Assembly: GCF_003711515.1 (NCBI RefSeq) | Contig: NW_021167081.1 | Coordinates: 3,032,483 to 3,096,482, forward strand | Source: Sodiomyces alkalinus F11 | Taxonomy: Eukaryota > Ascomycota > Sordariomycetes > Glomerellales > Plectosphaerellaceae | DNA: 64,000 nucleotides | Direction: 5' to 3' | In this document: piece by piece, positions 9,566 to 22,338 of the stretch | Position numbering within the stretch: the stretch's first letter is position 1 | Layout: every line of letters begins with the position of its first letter | Translations under genes and position numbers: made by a program | The notes under the pieces: model-generated | Database searches by the model: none | What the model was told of the DNA's origin: nothing | What the model saw: the letters and a program-made list of their open reading frames with translations, nothing else

Positions 9566-12110
9566 GTGTACCGCCGCTTAACGCGAGCTACGTGTCCTAC
9601 GACTATATACACACGTAGTATACCGATAAAACTATACGACTATCGGTACGCTAAGCGAAAACGCCTCTCCTTTACTAAAACCAGGCGTAAAGTATATAAG
9701 AACCACGGCCTACTATTCGTACGTAGGTTCGGCGACTATACTAACTCTACTAAACGAAAAATCCGCCGTAGAACCCTAAGCTCTACTATTATAACCGACG
9801 TAAACCTTCTTAACGACTATCCTTATCCGCGAAGCGCTAAAAGCGCGAAAAATCTTATTAAGTTTTCAGATAATTTCCCGGACCTTATCGCTAATCTCCT
9901 TATACCCGAAGATATAGCTCTTCTTAATATAGCTAGGAGGGCTATATACGCTTTAGGGACTACCGGCGCGAGCGGCCTAATCTTAAAAGGAAGAATCTGG
10001 CGATCGGAGTCCGTGTCTAATATATCCTATCTAAAGAAATAGATCCGAAGACCGGATAACTTCGTGGACGCCTTCGAAAAATAGCTTAATAAAGAACCTG
10101 CTTATAAGGAGATCCTAGCGGGTATAGGAGAACCCCGCGATATTAAGGGGAAATAACCTATACGACTATTTACTATTAGTCCTACTCCCTATACGGGCGA
10201 GCTAGATTCCGAGGCTAACCTAATCGACTATATCAGAGAGAGCCTCGCTACTACTAGCCTCATTAATACTAGCCTTATTAGTGCTAGCTCCGCTAATACT
10301 AGCTTTACTCTGCTTAGCTCCGCCTAGCTTATTATAATAGGGCTTAGGATATAAGAGCTAGGTAGTCGGCGTTACCTTAAGATTACGGAAGAGTTAGGGG
10401 AACCGTTATTCACTATAATAAAGCCTGCCTTACTCTCTATCCATCCTACTATAAAGGCCACGGATATGGAGCCCGTGATTAAGGAGGAGGAACTAATATA
10501 CTCCCTAAGTAAATCCTCCTTATACTAATCGCCCGCGTCTTACGTATCTCCTACTAAGACTATTATTCGCTATGTAAATACTATAGAACGCTAAATATCC
10601 GACGCCCCTAACTAGGCCTTTTTAGCCGATTACCCAGTTAACTCTAAGAGCACGGTATTTAGCGCCCCCGGGCTTAGCCGCTAAAACGTCCGTTAAAATA
10701 CTAGTCCGCCGGATAAAGCGCCTCCTCCTCCTCCTCCAGCGCCTACTTAGCCGCCCCTTACGGGCGGAGACTAGATATATATACGCTAGTCGGACTTATT
10801 AGCTATTATCGGCGAACTCTAGCGTGGATCATAGTCGTAGTAACCCTAAATCCGCTTTATAGCGGATAACCTCGGATACTTTAACCTACCGGAATACTTT
10901 ACCGCTACTTAGGATATCCGCACGGGAGGTATTAAGCTAGTCTTCCTTAACGTATTCCGCTTCACGGACGCTATAAAGCAGTATACCGGGATAAGCCCCG
11001 GGTATAGTAAAGCCCTTACTCGCGGTATCTCCCGCTACCTACTAGGTAAAACCTCTAAATAGCTAATAACAATAGATCCTAGACTCCGCGAATAGTATAA
11101 TAAGAACGCTACCCTAAAGAACTAAAAGGATAGTTTAGAGAGCCGATTCCGGCTCCCGCGCGAAGAAACTAAGTACTAATTACGCCGGGAAAAGTATACC
11201 CTAAAAGATATCGTAAACCGCCGTGATATCTATGTATTCGCTAATAGTATCGCCCGACTTATAAAGGCCGCCGATAAACCCTAGGGAAAGCTCCTATCTA
11301 TTATTTAGGATAAGCTTAATATTAACCTAGCTATAACCGTAATCCGACTAGGACCCGAGGCGAAGTTAGCCGATTTTTTAAATTCCCTAATAAACCTAAT
11401 ACTAGGATAGTACCGGAACGATACCTAAGGAGTTTAGAAGTATTATATTAGCCGATATAGCCTTCCTAAACCGGACCGCGGAATATATAGCGCTTTACCC
11501 CCTCTTATAGTGGTTTAGTAACCCGCGCCGCGGTATTTTAATAGACGCTCGACGCCTAAGCGCCGCCGAACGCCGTAGCCTAACCGCTATTCCCTTAATC
11601 CTAGCTAGCTTTATCGCTAAAGCGAGAATCACGCGCTTTCTACGCTAAACGCTAACCGTTATACTAATAATAAGGGCTAATAACTCCTAACTAATAACGC
11701 TAACGAATAGTCTAATCGCCGATATAAAGACTATCGCCGCGACCGCTTCTAAGACTAGGTTAACGCCTCCGCCGAATAAGCCGCCGCTAAGCCTGTGTCC
11801 GGAGATAAAGTTAACGTGGAACCTAAGTACTACTATAGTAATAGGAACTCCGAGGGTTTTATAGACTCTGAGGACGATAATAGCGCGGGTAGCGAACGAA
11901 GTGACTAACTATATTAGGTCGCCGATAGACCCGGATTTATACCTAAGTACGCTAATCTCTACTAGGTATATTAGGAGTATAGTAAATACTATTAACCTAT
12001 AAGATTAAATCCAGAGACTATCCGATATAAGAAGACCTACTCTTAGCCGTACTAACTAAAGGAGTAAAGCGGATAGGACTCGCCACTAATGATTAGTATT
12101 ATCTAGGAAG
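9566..12110 (+). pseudogene. Gypsy-2 gag
   Basis: The first 158 codons (9,566-10,042) are still open and encode a very basic, Arg/Lys/Tyr-rich N terminus (RYAKRKRLSFTKTRRKVYK), then a more neutral part. The frame continues with RIP stops through acidic and Ser/Thr-rich segments and a CT-rich Pro run at about 10,725-10,740. It ends before the protease. I saw no clean zinc knuckle, which may have lost its Cys codons. The role as capsid gene comes from its position between the 5' LTR and protease. Confidence 0.65.
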
Positions 12111-12169
12111 TTAGGGATCCCTCTAATAATCCCTACGGGTATATATACGCCCGGATCTAAGCCCGTGGC

Positions 12170-15100
12170 TCCCTTATAGGCGTACTATTCGATATTTACG
12201 TCGACTTAGGAGCCTCCCGCTATATAATAAGCTAGTAGCTTCTTAATCGATTTCCCGATAAGTATATCGATTCTACTAAGCGCGCCGTGTTATAAGGTAT
12301 AGGATCCATAAAGACTCTAGGATAGGGTACCTTTACCGTACTAGTTTAAGGTATAGTAGGTAATAAAAAGAAGATTAGCCGCCTATATATCGGGGCCTAG
12401 ATCGTCCCTGAGGTCAACACCGGTCTTCTCCTAGGATAGGAGTTTAACTATCCTAATAGCGTAAATATCCTTAATACGCAGGAAGCTATTCGTATTAGCA
12501 CCTGCTAAGACCTAATAGTCCCTATAAGGGTATTCGCAAAACGTTCCCTAATCTAGCGGAAACTTCAGGCTACTAAACGCTTAATTATTCCGCCACGAGT
12601 ATATAGGTTTATACCGATTAATAAACCCGATATTAGCCTTAACTCCCTAGAGTTTTTTCCCGGATATAAAAGGCTCCCCGAACTATATCCTTAACGACTA
12701 AGCTATAATGCCTATATTTAACGCCTATAACCGACTATTCGTCGTCGTATAAGGCACTAAGCTAGGCTATATAGAGCTATTCTACGCGGATAGCTATTAG
12801 TATACCGACCGCGATAACGCGCGAGATATCTTGCTTAAGCGTATAGAGGAAGAACCGCCTAGTAAGGCCGAAGGGGATATTTTCTATAGGTATACTACTC
12901 CGAAAGGTAAGCTAGGTATCGCTAAAAGCCTAAACGCCCCTACGGAGATTACTAAAGAGGGGGTAACGATTTACCGCTATAACGACCGGTTTATACGCCG
13001 GTTTAATAAGATCGTTAAGAAGTATCCGAAGGTTTAGACCGACTAAGGCGTTATCGATATACCTCCTAAGGAGTATATAAAGGTCCTTTTAGTCGACGGA
13101 TAGTATAATTAGAAGATTAGCTAAAAGCTATATCCCCTTAGCCGTGACGATTAGCGATTTTTAGATAAGACCCTTAACGAACTCTATAAGTAAGGACGAA
13201 TAGAATAGCTAACTTAGCCTACGCTATTCGGGGCCTTAGTATTTATCGTGCGCCGAGCCGTGAATAGGAAGCGTAAGGGCCGAATAATAGTTAATACGCG
13301 TGCCCTGAATAAGGTTATTATTCCCGACGTATACCCGATACCGTTATAGGATAAGGTAATCCGGCGCCTCCGGGGGAAGAAGTTTATCTCCGTTATCGAC
13401 GCTTGAGCCTTTTTCTACTAGTTCCCGGTATATAAGCCGTACCGTGAAAGGTTTACTATTATCTTATATTAAGGATAAGAGCGTTTAAAGGTCGCGCTTA
13501 TAGGCTTTTATAATTCGCTAGCTTACGTCTAGCGCTATATAGATAAGCTACTCCGACCGTATAAGAAGTTCGCCGCCGCCTTTATTAACGATATCGTCGT
13601 GGCCTTAGATACCGAGGATAAATACGCTTAATACCTAAAGACCGTATTATCGCTATTTAGCCGGAAGCGGATCTCTATCTCCCCGGGTAAATGCTTTATC
13701 GGCTACCTATTAGTATAGCTCATAGGATTCGAGGTTAATACCTTAGGCCTCTTTAATATAAAGGAACGTACTAATACCCTATAAAGGATCCGTCCGCTAT
13801 TATCGCTCTAATCGCTTAAGTAATAGATTAATATAACCGGATAGCTACGGTACCTTATCCCCAGGTTTACCCACCGAATAGCCTCCCTTTAACGACGGAA
13901 GATTAGCCTGCTCGCCGAGGCTTATTAGCTTAGAAAGGACTAGGGCTAAGCGCGTAAGACCTATATTAAATAAACGGTATTTAAGCTTATAGCCGAAAAG
14001 ATAGCGTTATTTAAGGATATTATAGATACACTTACCTCCGATATCTGCCTTTTCTACCACGACCCAGGGAAAATCCTCTTTATTTAGTTAAACGCCTTTA
14101 AGGAGTACGGGTTCTACGCTATACTATTCTAGCTTATCGATAAGACTAAATAGCTCGCTAAAGGCACTATTAGTAAAACCCTTATTTATCTAGTGCTTTA
14201 TATTAGTAAAGGTCTTAATACGGCTAAGCAGAAGTACTAGCCGACTAAACTAAAGGTCGCCTGCCTAGTATAGGCCGTTTATAAGACCCGAACTATTATC
14301 TAGTCCGCCCGTCGTAATCCGATTATCGTTCTTACGGACTACGCCGCTATAGTCGGTATTATAAAGTCTACCACGCTATTTAGTATAGGTAAGACTAGGT
14401 TAAATATAAAGCTTATCCTCTCCTCGGAGTTCCTTAGCTAGTTTTAGTTAGACTATCGGTATATCCCCGGGAAAACGAATATTATAGCTAACGCCCTATC
14501 ACGGCTACCTATAATAAACCCTCCGGAAGCGGAAGACGATAGGGAACTAGAACGGATTTAGCGCGATTAGGCTATTTATCACTTCTCCGAGCTTAAAATA
14601 AACGCTAATCTACGATAAAGAATCAGCGATAGTTATACTAATAATACTAAATAAGGACTTATTCTTACCTAGCTATAGGACTATAATTTGCCGGTTAAGA
14701 TTCCTTTCGAGTTAGAAAACGGTCTCCTTTACTATCTAGAATAGAGCGGTAAGCGTCGGCTTTATATCCCGTTCTCCCTATAATAGGAGTTTATTTAGGC
14801 CGCTTATAATAAACACTACTACTTTAGCATTAAAAGAACCTAGTATAAGCTAGTTAGCCGATTCGCTATTCCTAAGCTCCGTAAGGAGATTAAGACCTAT
14901 ATCGCTAACTATATAATATACGCTATTAATTAAACTAATCGTTAACTCCCGCTCGGTAAGATATAATTAATCTTAACTCCCCTTATTCTATTCTATACTA
15001 TCGCTATAGATTTCATTATCGGCTTACCCGAGGTGCCCTTAGCTAGCTCTCCCTAATAAAGGGAGGGCTTTCCCCTATTCGACTCCCTCCTCACGGTAAT

Positions 15101-16112
15101 AGATAAGTTTACTAAAGCCACCCTCCTTATTCCGGAGTATACCTCCTATACTATAGAGGACTAGGCTTATATTATCTTTTAGTTCCTCTAGCTCGGTAAT
15201 TAGGGTATTTCCTAAGGGAATATTTTAGATTATAACCCTAAGTTTCTATCCGCCTTTTAGATAACGCTCTAGAAGGAGGCGGGTACGCTATTTAAGTTCT
15301 TAATAATATAGCACCTATTGATTAATAGACTATCTAAACGGAAGAATTAGATACTCGAAATCGCTATCCGTATATTCCTCGCTATATATCCAGACACACT
15401 ATAGATAAAGGGTATTATCGCGTTATAGTTTAATCTATAGAACGCCTTTAGCGAAGTCTTAGGGTGTTTACTAAACGAACTGCTATACGGCACACGAACG
15501 AATAGTACCCTTAATATAATCGGCGACGCGAACCCGTAGTTCGCTTAGGAACTATTCTAGGAAAATGCTAAACTATCTATCGGCTTAGCCTAGATATATA
15601 TGAAAAGGCTATACGATAAAAAGTATCGTAATATTCGGTTCGTTTTAGGGGACTTCGTCTTTATTAAGCTTAGGCATAGCTATTCGCTACCTAGTAAACC
15701 CTCGACGAAGCTTAGTTAGTAACGAATATAACTATTTAAGGTTAAGGAACAGGTCTCGCTACTAGTATACCTACTAGAACTACCCGTAACGCTTAATATC
15801 TATCCCGTTATTAGTATTACGTATTTATAACCGGCGAAAGAACCGGGTATAGACCTATTCCTTAGCCGGACGGCCGATAAAGGGCCTATTCGTCCTAACG
15901 ACCCCGATAAGGATAGGCACGAGTGGCGCGACTTATACGAGTATTATAAGATCGACGCTATCCTTAATAAGAGAATTACTAAGAAAGGTCGCGGTAAGCC
16001 GCGCACCGAGTACCTAATTCGATAAAAGGGATAGCTAAGTTAGTATAATATTTAGATACTAAAGGAAGCTATAAACGCACTAGAAATAGTCGAAGCCTTT
16101 AAGGAAGGATAA
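12170..16112 (+). pseudogene. Gypsy-2 pol: protease-RT-RNase H-integrase-chromodomain
   Basis: An aspartic-protease-like stretch reads FDIYVDLGASRYI near 12,190-12,235. RT is clear: FISVIDA near 13,380, then KKFAAAFINDIVVALDT (about 13,564-13,612). The catalytic box reads FIND at 13,581-13,592, so the first Asp is lost. The integrase core shows AIDFIIGLPEVPLA (about 15,003-15,050), VIDKFTKATLLIPEY (15,100-15,145) and an EAGTLFKF segment near 15,280. A chromodomain at about 15,935-16,105 reads YYKIDAILNKRITKKG, then RTEYLIR with the following Trp codons turned into stops. Codons for Gln and Trp are stops throughout; one Arg/Cys site is TGA (13,403-13,405). Confidence 0.88.
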
Positions 16113-16849
16113 AGAGCCCTAAAGACGCTACGAGTAATAACGAAAGGAGTAAAGGCGAATAAAGCGCTTAAGCTAGCAGACGTCGAAGGACTCGGAGTAT
16201 TAAAGAACACTTAAGGTAAAGAACCTTTAACGACCGCTAGTATAGCCGCGTAGCCGCGTAACTTACTAAGGTTACCGCTTAAATCACCTATAGTAACTAA
16301 ACGCTATTCACGTATACTGAGGAAGGTATAAGAGAAGGCACGAGTGCTATCGTCTTATACTTAAAGGGAAGGCACGCGTAACTAAAATAATGTAGAATAA
16401 TAAAAAACTCTACGCTGCTCCGCTAAATCAGCTAGGCCCCTAAAGCGGGTATAGAATTTCTACTAGAACCGCCCTCTCCTACTCTTTACTATTATAGTAA
16501 GCCTTATAAGTATCGTGGTTAACCGAATATTCTTATATGTTTACTAGTATAACTTATATGGGTAGATAACTAGTATTCCCTAGTTATCCTCTCGTTATAT
16601 TAAGTATATACCGTTTCTCTGATATTTACGTTCTCTATTATATTTATAGCCCGGTGGTTTATAGTAGAATATCTATTAGCGGTAAACCGTTCGAAGGATA
16701 TCACTTTCGAGTATTAGTTCTCTAGATATTTCTACCGGGGACGGACCGGCGAAGGTCTTACCTTCGAAGGTTACTTCCGAGTAATCACTTTATTCGGAAA
16801 TAAGAGTTTACTTATCTTTAAGCTTTCTATATCGGGCGTTATATTCTGA
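16113..16849 (+). other. Gypsy-2 region after the chromodomain
   Basis: The pol frame runs on weakly to about 16,200 with charged residues. After that I see AT-rich spacer with no frame I can defend, up to the start of the third ORF. Confidence 0.45.
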
Positions 16850-18311
16850 GCCTAGCGTAGGGATAATAAGGCGATTATTATAGATTACCGTAGCCGTGTA
16901 ACTATATTAGGGTATAACGACCCGATTAATTATACCCTATATCGAATAGTATTTACCCCTATAGCCGAAGCTAACCGCGTAATTAGTATAGACGAAGCTA
17001 AGTCCCTCGCCCTTATCTATCCTTAACCTTAGTTTCTATTAGACTATAATCTTAATATTTAGTCCTAGAACCGGCCCTTAGAAACGTTCGAGTAATATCT
17101 CGCTATTATACCTTAATATAACGCGCTATAGGGACTAGACGGACGTTTCCTCCCCGACCTCCTATCCGCGTCGCGCCTTAATAATCCCGTTATACCGTAA
17201 AACTAGCGTACTATTAGTACCCCCCTTACCTTCTCTATTCGTTTAGGCGTAAGCGCTATAAATATCGCCACGCCTACTATACCCGCGGCTATCCCTATAA
17301 TAGATAAGTTAGTGCCGGCCCGTACTCTATAAAAGGTAAATAAGCTAGCCTATTTAGCTTTTAGCCTAGCGGGCGTTATAAAGGCCCGCTACGCGGGTTA
17401 GGTGGATAAGGCTATATTTCTCGCACGAACGAGTAACTACGATAGGCTAATTAAGTCGCGTACTATATCCGTCGTATAATACCTCTAAGCTTCCGTATAA
17501 AGGGCGACGCCTAATATCTAACGCGCTATAGATATCCTTACCCAACTACGCGTCGGTAATACACCCTCGGCCGCCCTAAGCGCGCCCACTCCTACTACCT
17601 ACTCTCTCACGGCGCCCGTAGGACCGTTAAGCACCCTGGCCACCGGCACGAAGCGTCCGTACTAGGGGTATACCGCCCTACTATTACCTAAGCGCTTCTT
17701 AGCGTGCTTAGGTAAGGAAATAGTTTAGATAATAGAATATAAGTATCTTACTAAACGCCTATTTAACTCGGGCGCCGCGTTCGTGTCCGAAGAGTTTATA
17801 CACGATAAATAAAGATTAGCTATATTCCTCTAGCGAGGTTAGGGCACGGTTCTACTAGTCCCGGTCGCCGGGTAGATAAAGAAATTCGTCGCTATTTATA
17901 TTATACCTAATAAGACCTGGAACGCTATCGGCCTGCCTTTCCTCCTCGGCGTCTAGCGTATAGAAGACTATACCTAGATTACTAGACTTAATCTTAATAG
18001 CACTATAGACTCGGATAAACGTGCTACTATAGCTGACCGCTTTACTATGCACTATACGCGTGCGTAGGACCTGATAATCTATATAAGCGTCCTCGCCTAG
18101 TATTATAACTAGCCGGGTAATAAAGGCCTTATCTCCTCCTACGATATCGACCGAGATAAGATCGATAGCCGCGCGGTGGAATTAGGTAGTAATAACGTTA
18201 AGAATATCCTCGGCTATAATAAGGAAAACTAAGGATTCTTAGATAACGATAAGGAATTACCGTAGGTAGAAGAAGTATAGAAACGAGTATTTCGCGTAAC
18301 GTGTATTTAGT
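16850..18311 (+). pseudogene. Gypsy-2 third ORF, sense strand, unknown product
   Basis: A single plus-strand frame can be read for about 480 codons downstream of pol. Nearly all interruptions are TAA/TAG. Recognisable stretches are VTILGYNDPINYTLYRIVF near 16,895, a Pro/Ala/Thr-rich middle (about 17,225-17,650), LTKRLFNSGAAFVSEEF (about 17,749-17,800) and an acidic end with ELGSNNVKNILGYN. The length and the clean pattern of stops at Gln/Trp sites show it was a real coding region before RIP. It does not resemble Gag, protease, RT, RNase H or integrase to my eye, and I do not recognise a host family. It could be a captured gene or an element-specific accessory protein. Confidence 0.55.
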
Positions 18312-18810
18312 TCTTATAGTTTATATTTAGTATTAGGGAATAGGTGTATAGCTAGTAAATACGCTATAGTATCTAGATTATATCACTTATATCTTAATTA
18401 GCGTGGTTAGATTTTAGCCTATAATAGAACGGGTATATACAGAGGAATAGATAGCGTATATATACGCTACCGTAAAAAAAGACTCAGGCGGTTCGTTTAG
18501 TTATATTAGTGTATTTCTTTTTCTCCTTTATTATTTATTTTAGTCTTCTTATCGTTCGCGGTCGCGTAAGGCGCGATAGCACTATATAGCTAGAAGCGTG
18601 GCCTAAAGAGTTAGTAGATAACGTAGCTAGCGTATAATATATTCTATTCCCTATTTCCTTTTATTATAAACGCCGTCCGTTCGTATAGGTTATAAGTAAT
18701 AATTACTCCGTCCGGCACGCCCGACACGCCGGCCGCGTATACGTCGTATACCTTATTAACGGCTTCCTAGGACGCCCGCGGGACGCAGGGCTCTTTTCGC
18801 CCGGGGTATA
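18312..18810. other. Gypsy-2 3' untranslated region
   Basis: No reading frame can be followed here. It lies between the third ORF and the 3' LTR and contains short inverted pieces only. Confidence 0.5.
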
Positions 18811-19147
18811 TAATACGCCGGAATAGCGTAGAACTATACGCACGGATAGTCCTCGCGCGCTAGGTACTATACGCACGTATAGTGCCCGCCGGCCGGAATC
18901 TAAACGTACGTTTAGGGCCCGGGTCGGGTTCCCTAAATATACGTATAGCCCCGAAGACGGTCGTATAGAGAAATAGATAGTCCGGGGCTCGCTAAGGATA
19001 TATTCCCGGTAAGCCCGCCTTTAGATTAGTAGAGGATATCTTTATTATACCCTATTTTCTATACCTAAAGGTCGCTATTCCGAACCCTAGAAGCCCTAGG
19101 TCGGATAGTACCGGCTGGCCAGAGATATGCCTGGACAGGGCATATCA
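18811..19147 (+). repeat. Gypsy-2 3' LTR
   Basis: 337 bp, from TAATACGCCGG (a RIP-altered TG start) to CATATCA, followed by the TSD CTTAG at 19,148-19,152. It keeps the original ..CA end that the 5' copy has lost. Confidence 0.95.
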
Positions 19148-19152
19148 CTTAG

Positions 19153-20640
19153 GGAATTAAGCACGCTACTAGTCTAGCTCCTCCTTACCGCCTACTATAA
19201 CCGATATGCCCTCTATCTCGGTATACTTAATAACCTCTACCGCCCCGCTCCCGATTATATATATATAATGGCATGGGCGATAAAGGTAGCCTACTCTACC
19301 CTACGATCCTAGTTAAAGCTATAGCTAATACGCTCCGCTTTCCGCGCCCGATCTTTACCCCGCTAGACTATAGTATATCCGGGGATATACCTAGGGCCTT
19401 CGTAGATAAAGAATCGGCTAGCACGGAGTTTAGGAACTAGAACTCTACCTGTACTATAGACGATATTACTATCTTCACCGATAGCTCCTAGCTCGTCTCT
19501 ACTATAAGCGCCGGGACTAGCTATAGCTACCCTATCTTTAAAGGCCCCTACCTTATATACGCAGGGAGCCACCCACTACCTAACGCTAAGGTATTCGACG
19601 CTAAGGCTGCGGGGGTAAGGGCAGGACTTAACGCCGCCCTTAATTATACTAACCTATTAACTCGCTTTATTACGGTCTGCCTTAATAATATAGGGGTAAT
19701 CCAGGGTATTAATAGCTCAGATACCCCTACCTCCTCCTAATAGTCCTTTTTAGACTTTAGACGCCCCTACGCGAACACTAGGATACTAGTAGAAGTCCGC
19801 TAGGTCCTAGGATATACAGATATTATCGGTAACGAAGTCGCCGATAAGTTAGTAAAACACGGGGCCTATATCCGCCCCCGTATAGTCTACTACCTATATA
19901 TAGCTATACTTATAGGGAAGGTAAGGCGGCTTATAATACTATTTTCTAAGCTTAGTGGCTTTAGAACTAGCCCCTAAACTACTAGGACCTTGAACTCCCG
20001 GCCTTACTCTATTCTATAGGCGAGCTCCTTATACTAGAACGCGATAAAATCTACCAGCTTCTCGGTACCCGCTTAGGCTATAGGGACTTCGCTATATACT
20101 ATCGCCGTTTTAAGCACGAAGATACACACCTTATATACTCCTGCGGGAAGGAGAAGTCCCTAGTATACTCCTTTTTCTGTAGAAAAGCCCTTAGAAGGAC
20201 TACACCTTAAATAAGCCGCCGCTAATATATAGTGTATTAACTCGGCTAAGACTAGGCTTCTTTTATTAAAATACTTATAAAAATAAACTTCTTTAAGGAA
20301 ATCTATACCCGCTTCACCTCCCCACTAAACCACGCTTTAGGGGAAGAAGATCCGCTATAAAATATATCTCCTCGGTTACCTTTAGGGGGATACTACGCTA
20401 TCACGACGCCTCTACCTAGAACTAGCTCTCGAGAAATTCACTCTGCCTATCTCCGCTTACGTAGATAGGAACTAACCGAAGGGTGGCTACTGGCTAGGAC
20501 TAATAGACGTTTTCGGCCTCGCTACTCTCCTCCTCCTATAGATATCTATAGTAGACGAATCATAGCACTAAGATAAAGGCTAGTAGGTGTATAACGCCCC
20601 GCGGCCCCGACATAACTCCCCTTATCGAACCCGCGTATAA
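19153..20640 (+). pseudogene. Tad1-like LINE, RNase H domain and 3' end
   Basis: The plus strand encodes a LINE-type RNase H at about 19,400-19,865. The core reads IDDITIFTDSS, then VFDAKAAGVRAGLNAALNYT, then DIIGNEVADKLVKHGA, which are the expected segments with the catalytic Asp/Glu region and the VADKLVKHGA end seen in Tad1-clade elements. Downstream (about 20,040-20,250) a Cys/His-containing tail typical of these elements is visible (YTIAVLSTKIHT, then FSVEKPLEGLHL in decayed form). RIP stops are numerous. The 5' part of this element is not in this position; it may be in the target DNA that Gypsy-1 and Gypsy-2 entered, or lost by 5' truncation. Confidence 0.75.
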
Positions 20641-22250
20641 CGCGCCCCCTAATCCTGCCCTAATATCTCTATATAATATAGTCGCCTAGCATAGTATAGA
20701 TTTCAGCCCGTTCAGCTTAGATTTACTATACTTTAGAGACTCTGCGTTATTACGGCACTGTATTAAATTATGTGTCTTTATAGAAGTAGTCGTATTAGGC
20801 GTCCTTTACTCTTCTTGGAGATATCCAGACATCAAAGAATACTACTACTACTACTACTACTGCCTTACTAACGTAATACTTAGTATACTCCATTTCACAC
20901 TATAGCTATATAAAATAATAACGACTAGATTACCTGATAGAAAGAAAATATAAAGGCGGCCACCACTTCTTAGAACGAGAACGAATAAATTATAGAATAG
21001 AAAAAGAATACCATTCAAGATAATACGTCTAATAGTAATATAAATTAAGAAATACCTATGTAATCGGAATAAGGGGATGACTATCAGCTTATATAACTCT
21101 TACTTTTACCTTACCCTATAGAAAACGGAACTTAGAACGAAGAAAGCCTACCGCCGATATATACTACTAGTAACTTTAATCTAACCCCGGCCTAAGATAT
21201 TATTACTAGTATTTATACTAGTATTAGCAGAGTCGTATAGAAAGGCTAATAAGGTTATAAATAAATTATAGAAATATTCGGCGAGGTTACGTAACCTATC
21301 TATTATTTTATCACCACCCACGCTGTATACCTTACTAAAAACAAACGTAATTATATTATGGCTCTCCGAAACACTAAGACGGCTATCCGGGACTTTATTA
21401 AGGACTCAGTAGACACTATAGCTAAGTATATTAGTTTCACTATTTGGAGCGTATAGAAAGGATCGATAAGATTAAACGTACCCTTTTAGATCTCGAGAAT
21501 TACCTGCGATACTAAAGACTTACGCTAGACTAATCGGGTGAGTGATAGAACGCGGTTCAAAACTAAAAAATAAAAAACCCCGGTAATAATTAACATAGTT
21601 ATTTGCTTTCTATCATAGGAGGAATATACACGATAAGGATATCTAACCCTTATGTTAGGGCGGGTATATATAGCCTAGCTATACTAGTATATATAACCTA
21701 TACTACCCACTAGCTACTACGGCATAGGCTAGGATCCACTATATATAGTGGACCAGCAAGAACTTCGGGATAAACCCTATAATAGACTTGCTTTACTATA
21801 TTAACCCTCTATTTAAAATAGCTATAGCTAAAAAGGACTAATAGCTATAGGCTTCTATATAGTCTTATTAGTCTTATAAAACGATAGAGATTACAATACT
21901 ATATATAATATTTGCAGTCTATATATCTACCGTATAGTATTAAGACACTTCTTCTTACTAGTATCTATGGGATAATAGAATCCTAGTTTTAGACTTACTA
22001 TTATATTCGCCTAATATAAACTCTATGAAAACAGATATAATGACTAAGCAACTATGTTTATTATATGTAGACAAGGCATTATTAAATGTAAAACCATTTT
22101 TAGTTTAATAATTTAAAACCGGGGCTATAGTATTAGAAAAGCTTTAATATAATATACTATATATTCTATTTAAATTAAATACTACATAGTTCTTTTCCTA
22201 TTATATAAGTAAACCAGTTTTATATGAAGTAATATATATAGCATTTTATA
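20641..22250. other. Unassigned relic region
   Basis: It contains an (ACT)n microsatellite at 20,840-20,861. About 21,230-21,560 reads on the plus strand in one frame with few stops (FITTHAVYLTKNKRNYIMAL, then TAIRDFIKDSVDTIAKYISF), a protein I do not recognise. A perfect 18-bp palindrome TCCACTATATATAGTGGA is at 21,735-21,752. The rest is AT-rich with no gene that I can support. Confidence 0.45.
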
Positions 22251-22259
22251 CCCTTGCTT

Positions 22260-22338
22260 CTACGGGTCCTTGTAAGGATATAATAAGTCCTCCGTTCCTG
22301 GGCAGATTATATAATCTGCCCTATAGCCTGCCCGATTT
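22260..22338 (+). repeat. Dispersed repeat copy 1 with RIP-altered palindrome
   Basis: It begins CTACGGGTCCTT and matches 36,636-36,712 upstream of the synthetase gene. It contains the perfect palindrome GGGCAGATTATATAATCTGC plus CC (22,300-22,321). The other copy has GTCACATGAC in the centre, so this copy is the RIP-converted form. It may be part of an LTR at the left end of the Gypsy-3 relic. Confidence 0.65.

Larger units (their letters stand above)
9198..19147 (+). mobile_element. Gypsy-2: complete Ty3/gypsy chromovirus, RIP-inactivated
   Basis: A complete element of about 9.95 kb on the plus strand, with LTRs at 9,198-9,533 and 18,811-19,147 and an exact 5-bp duplication CTTAG (9,193-9,197 and 19,148-19,152). 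Internal order is gag, protease, RT, RNase H, integrase and chromodomain, followed by a further sense reading frame before the 3' LTR. RT and integrase motifs and the gene order identify Ty3/gypsy. RIP-type stops run through all genes. It is larger than most chromoviruses because of the third ORF. Confidence 0.94.

Noticed and set aside
19363..19572. 69-codon minus-strand open stretch
   Set aside because: It lies opposite the LINE RNase H frame and is its shadow.
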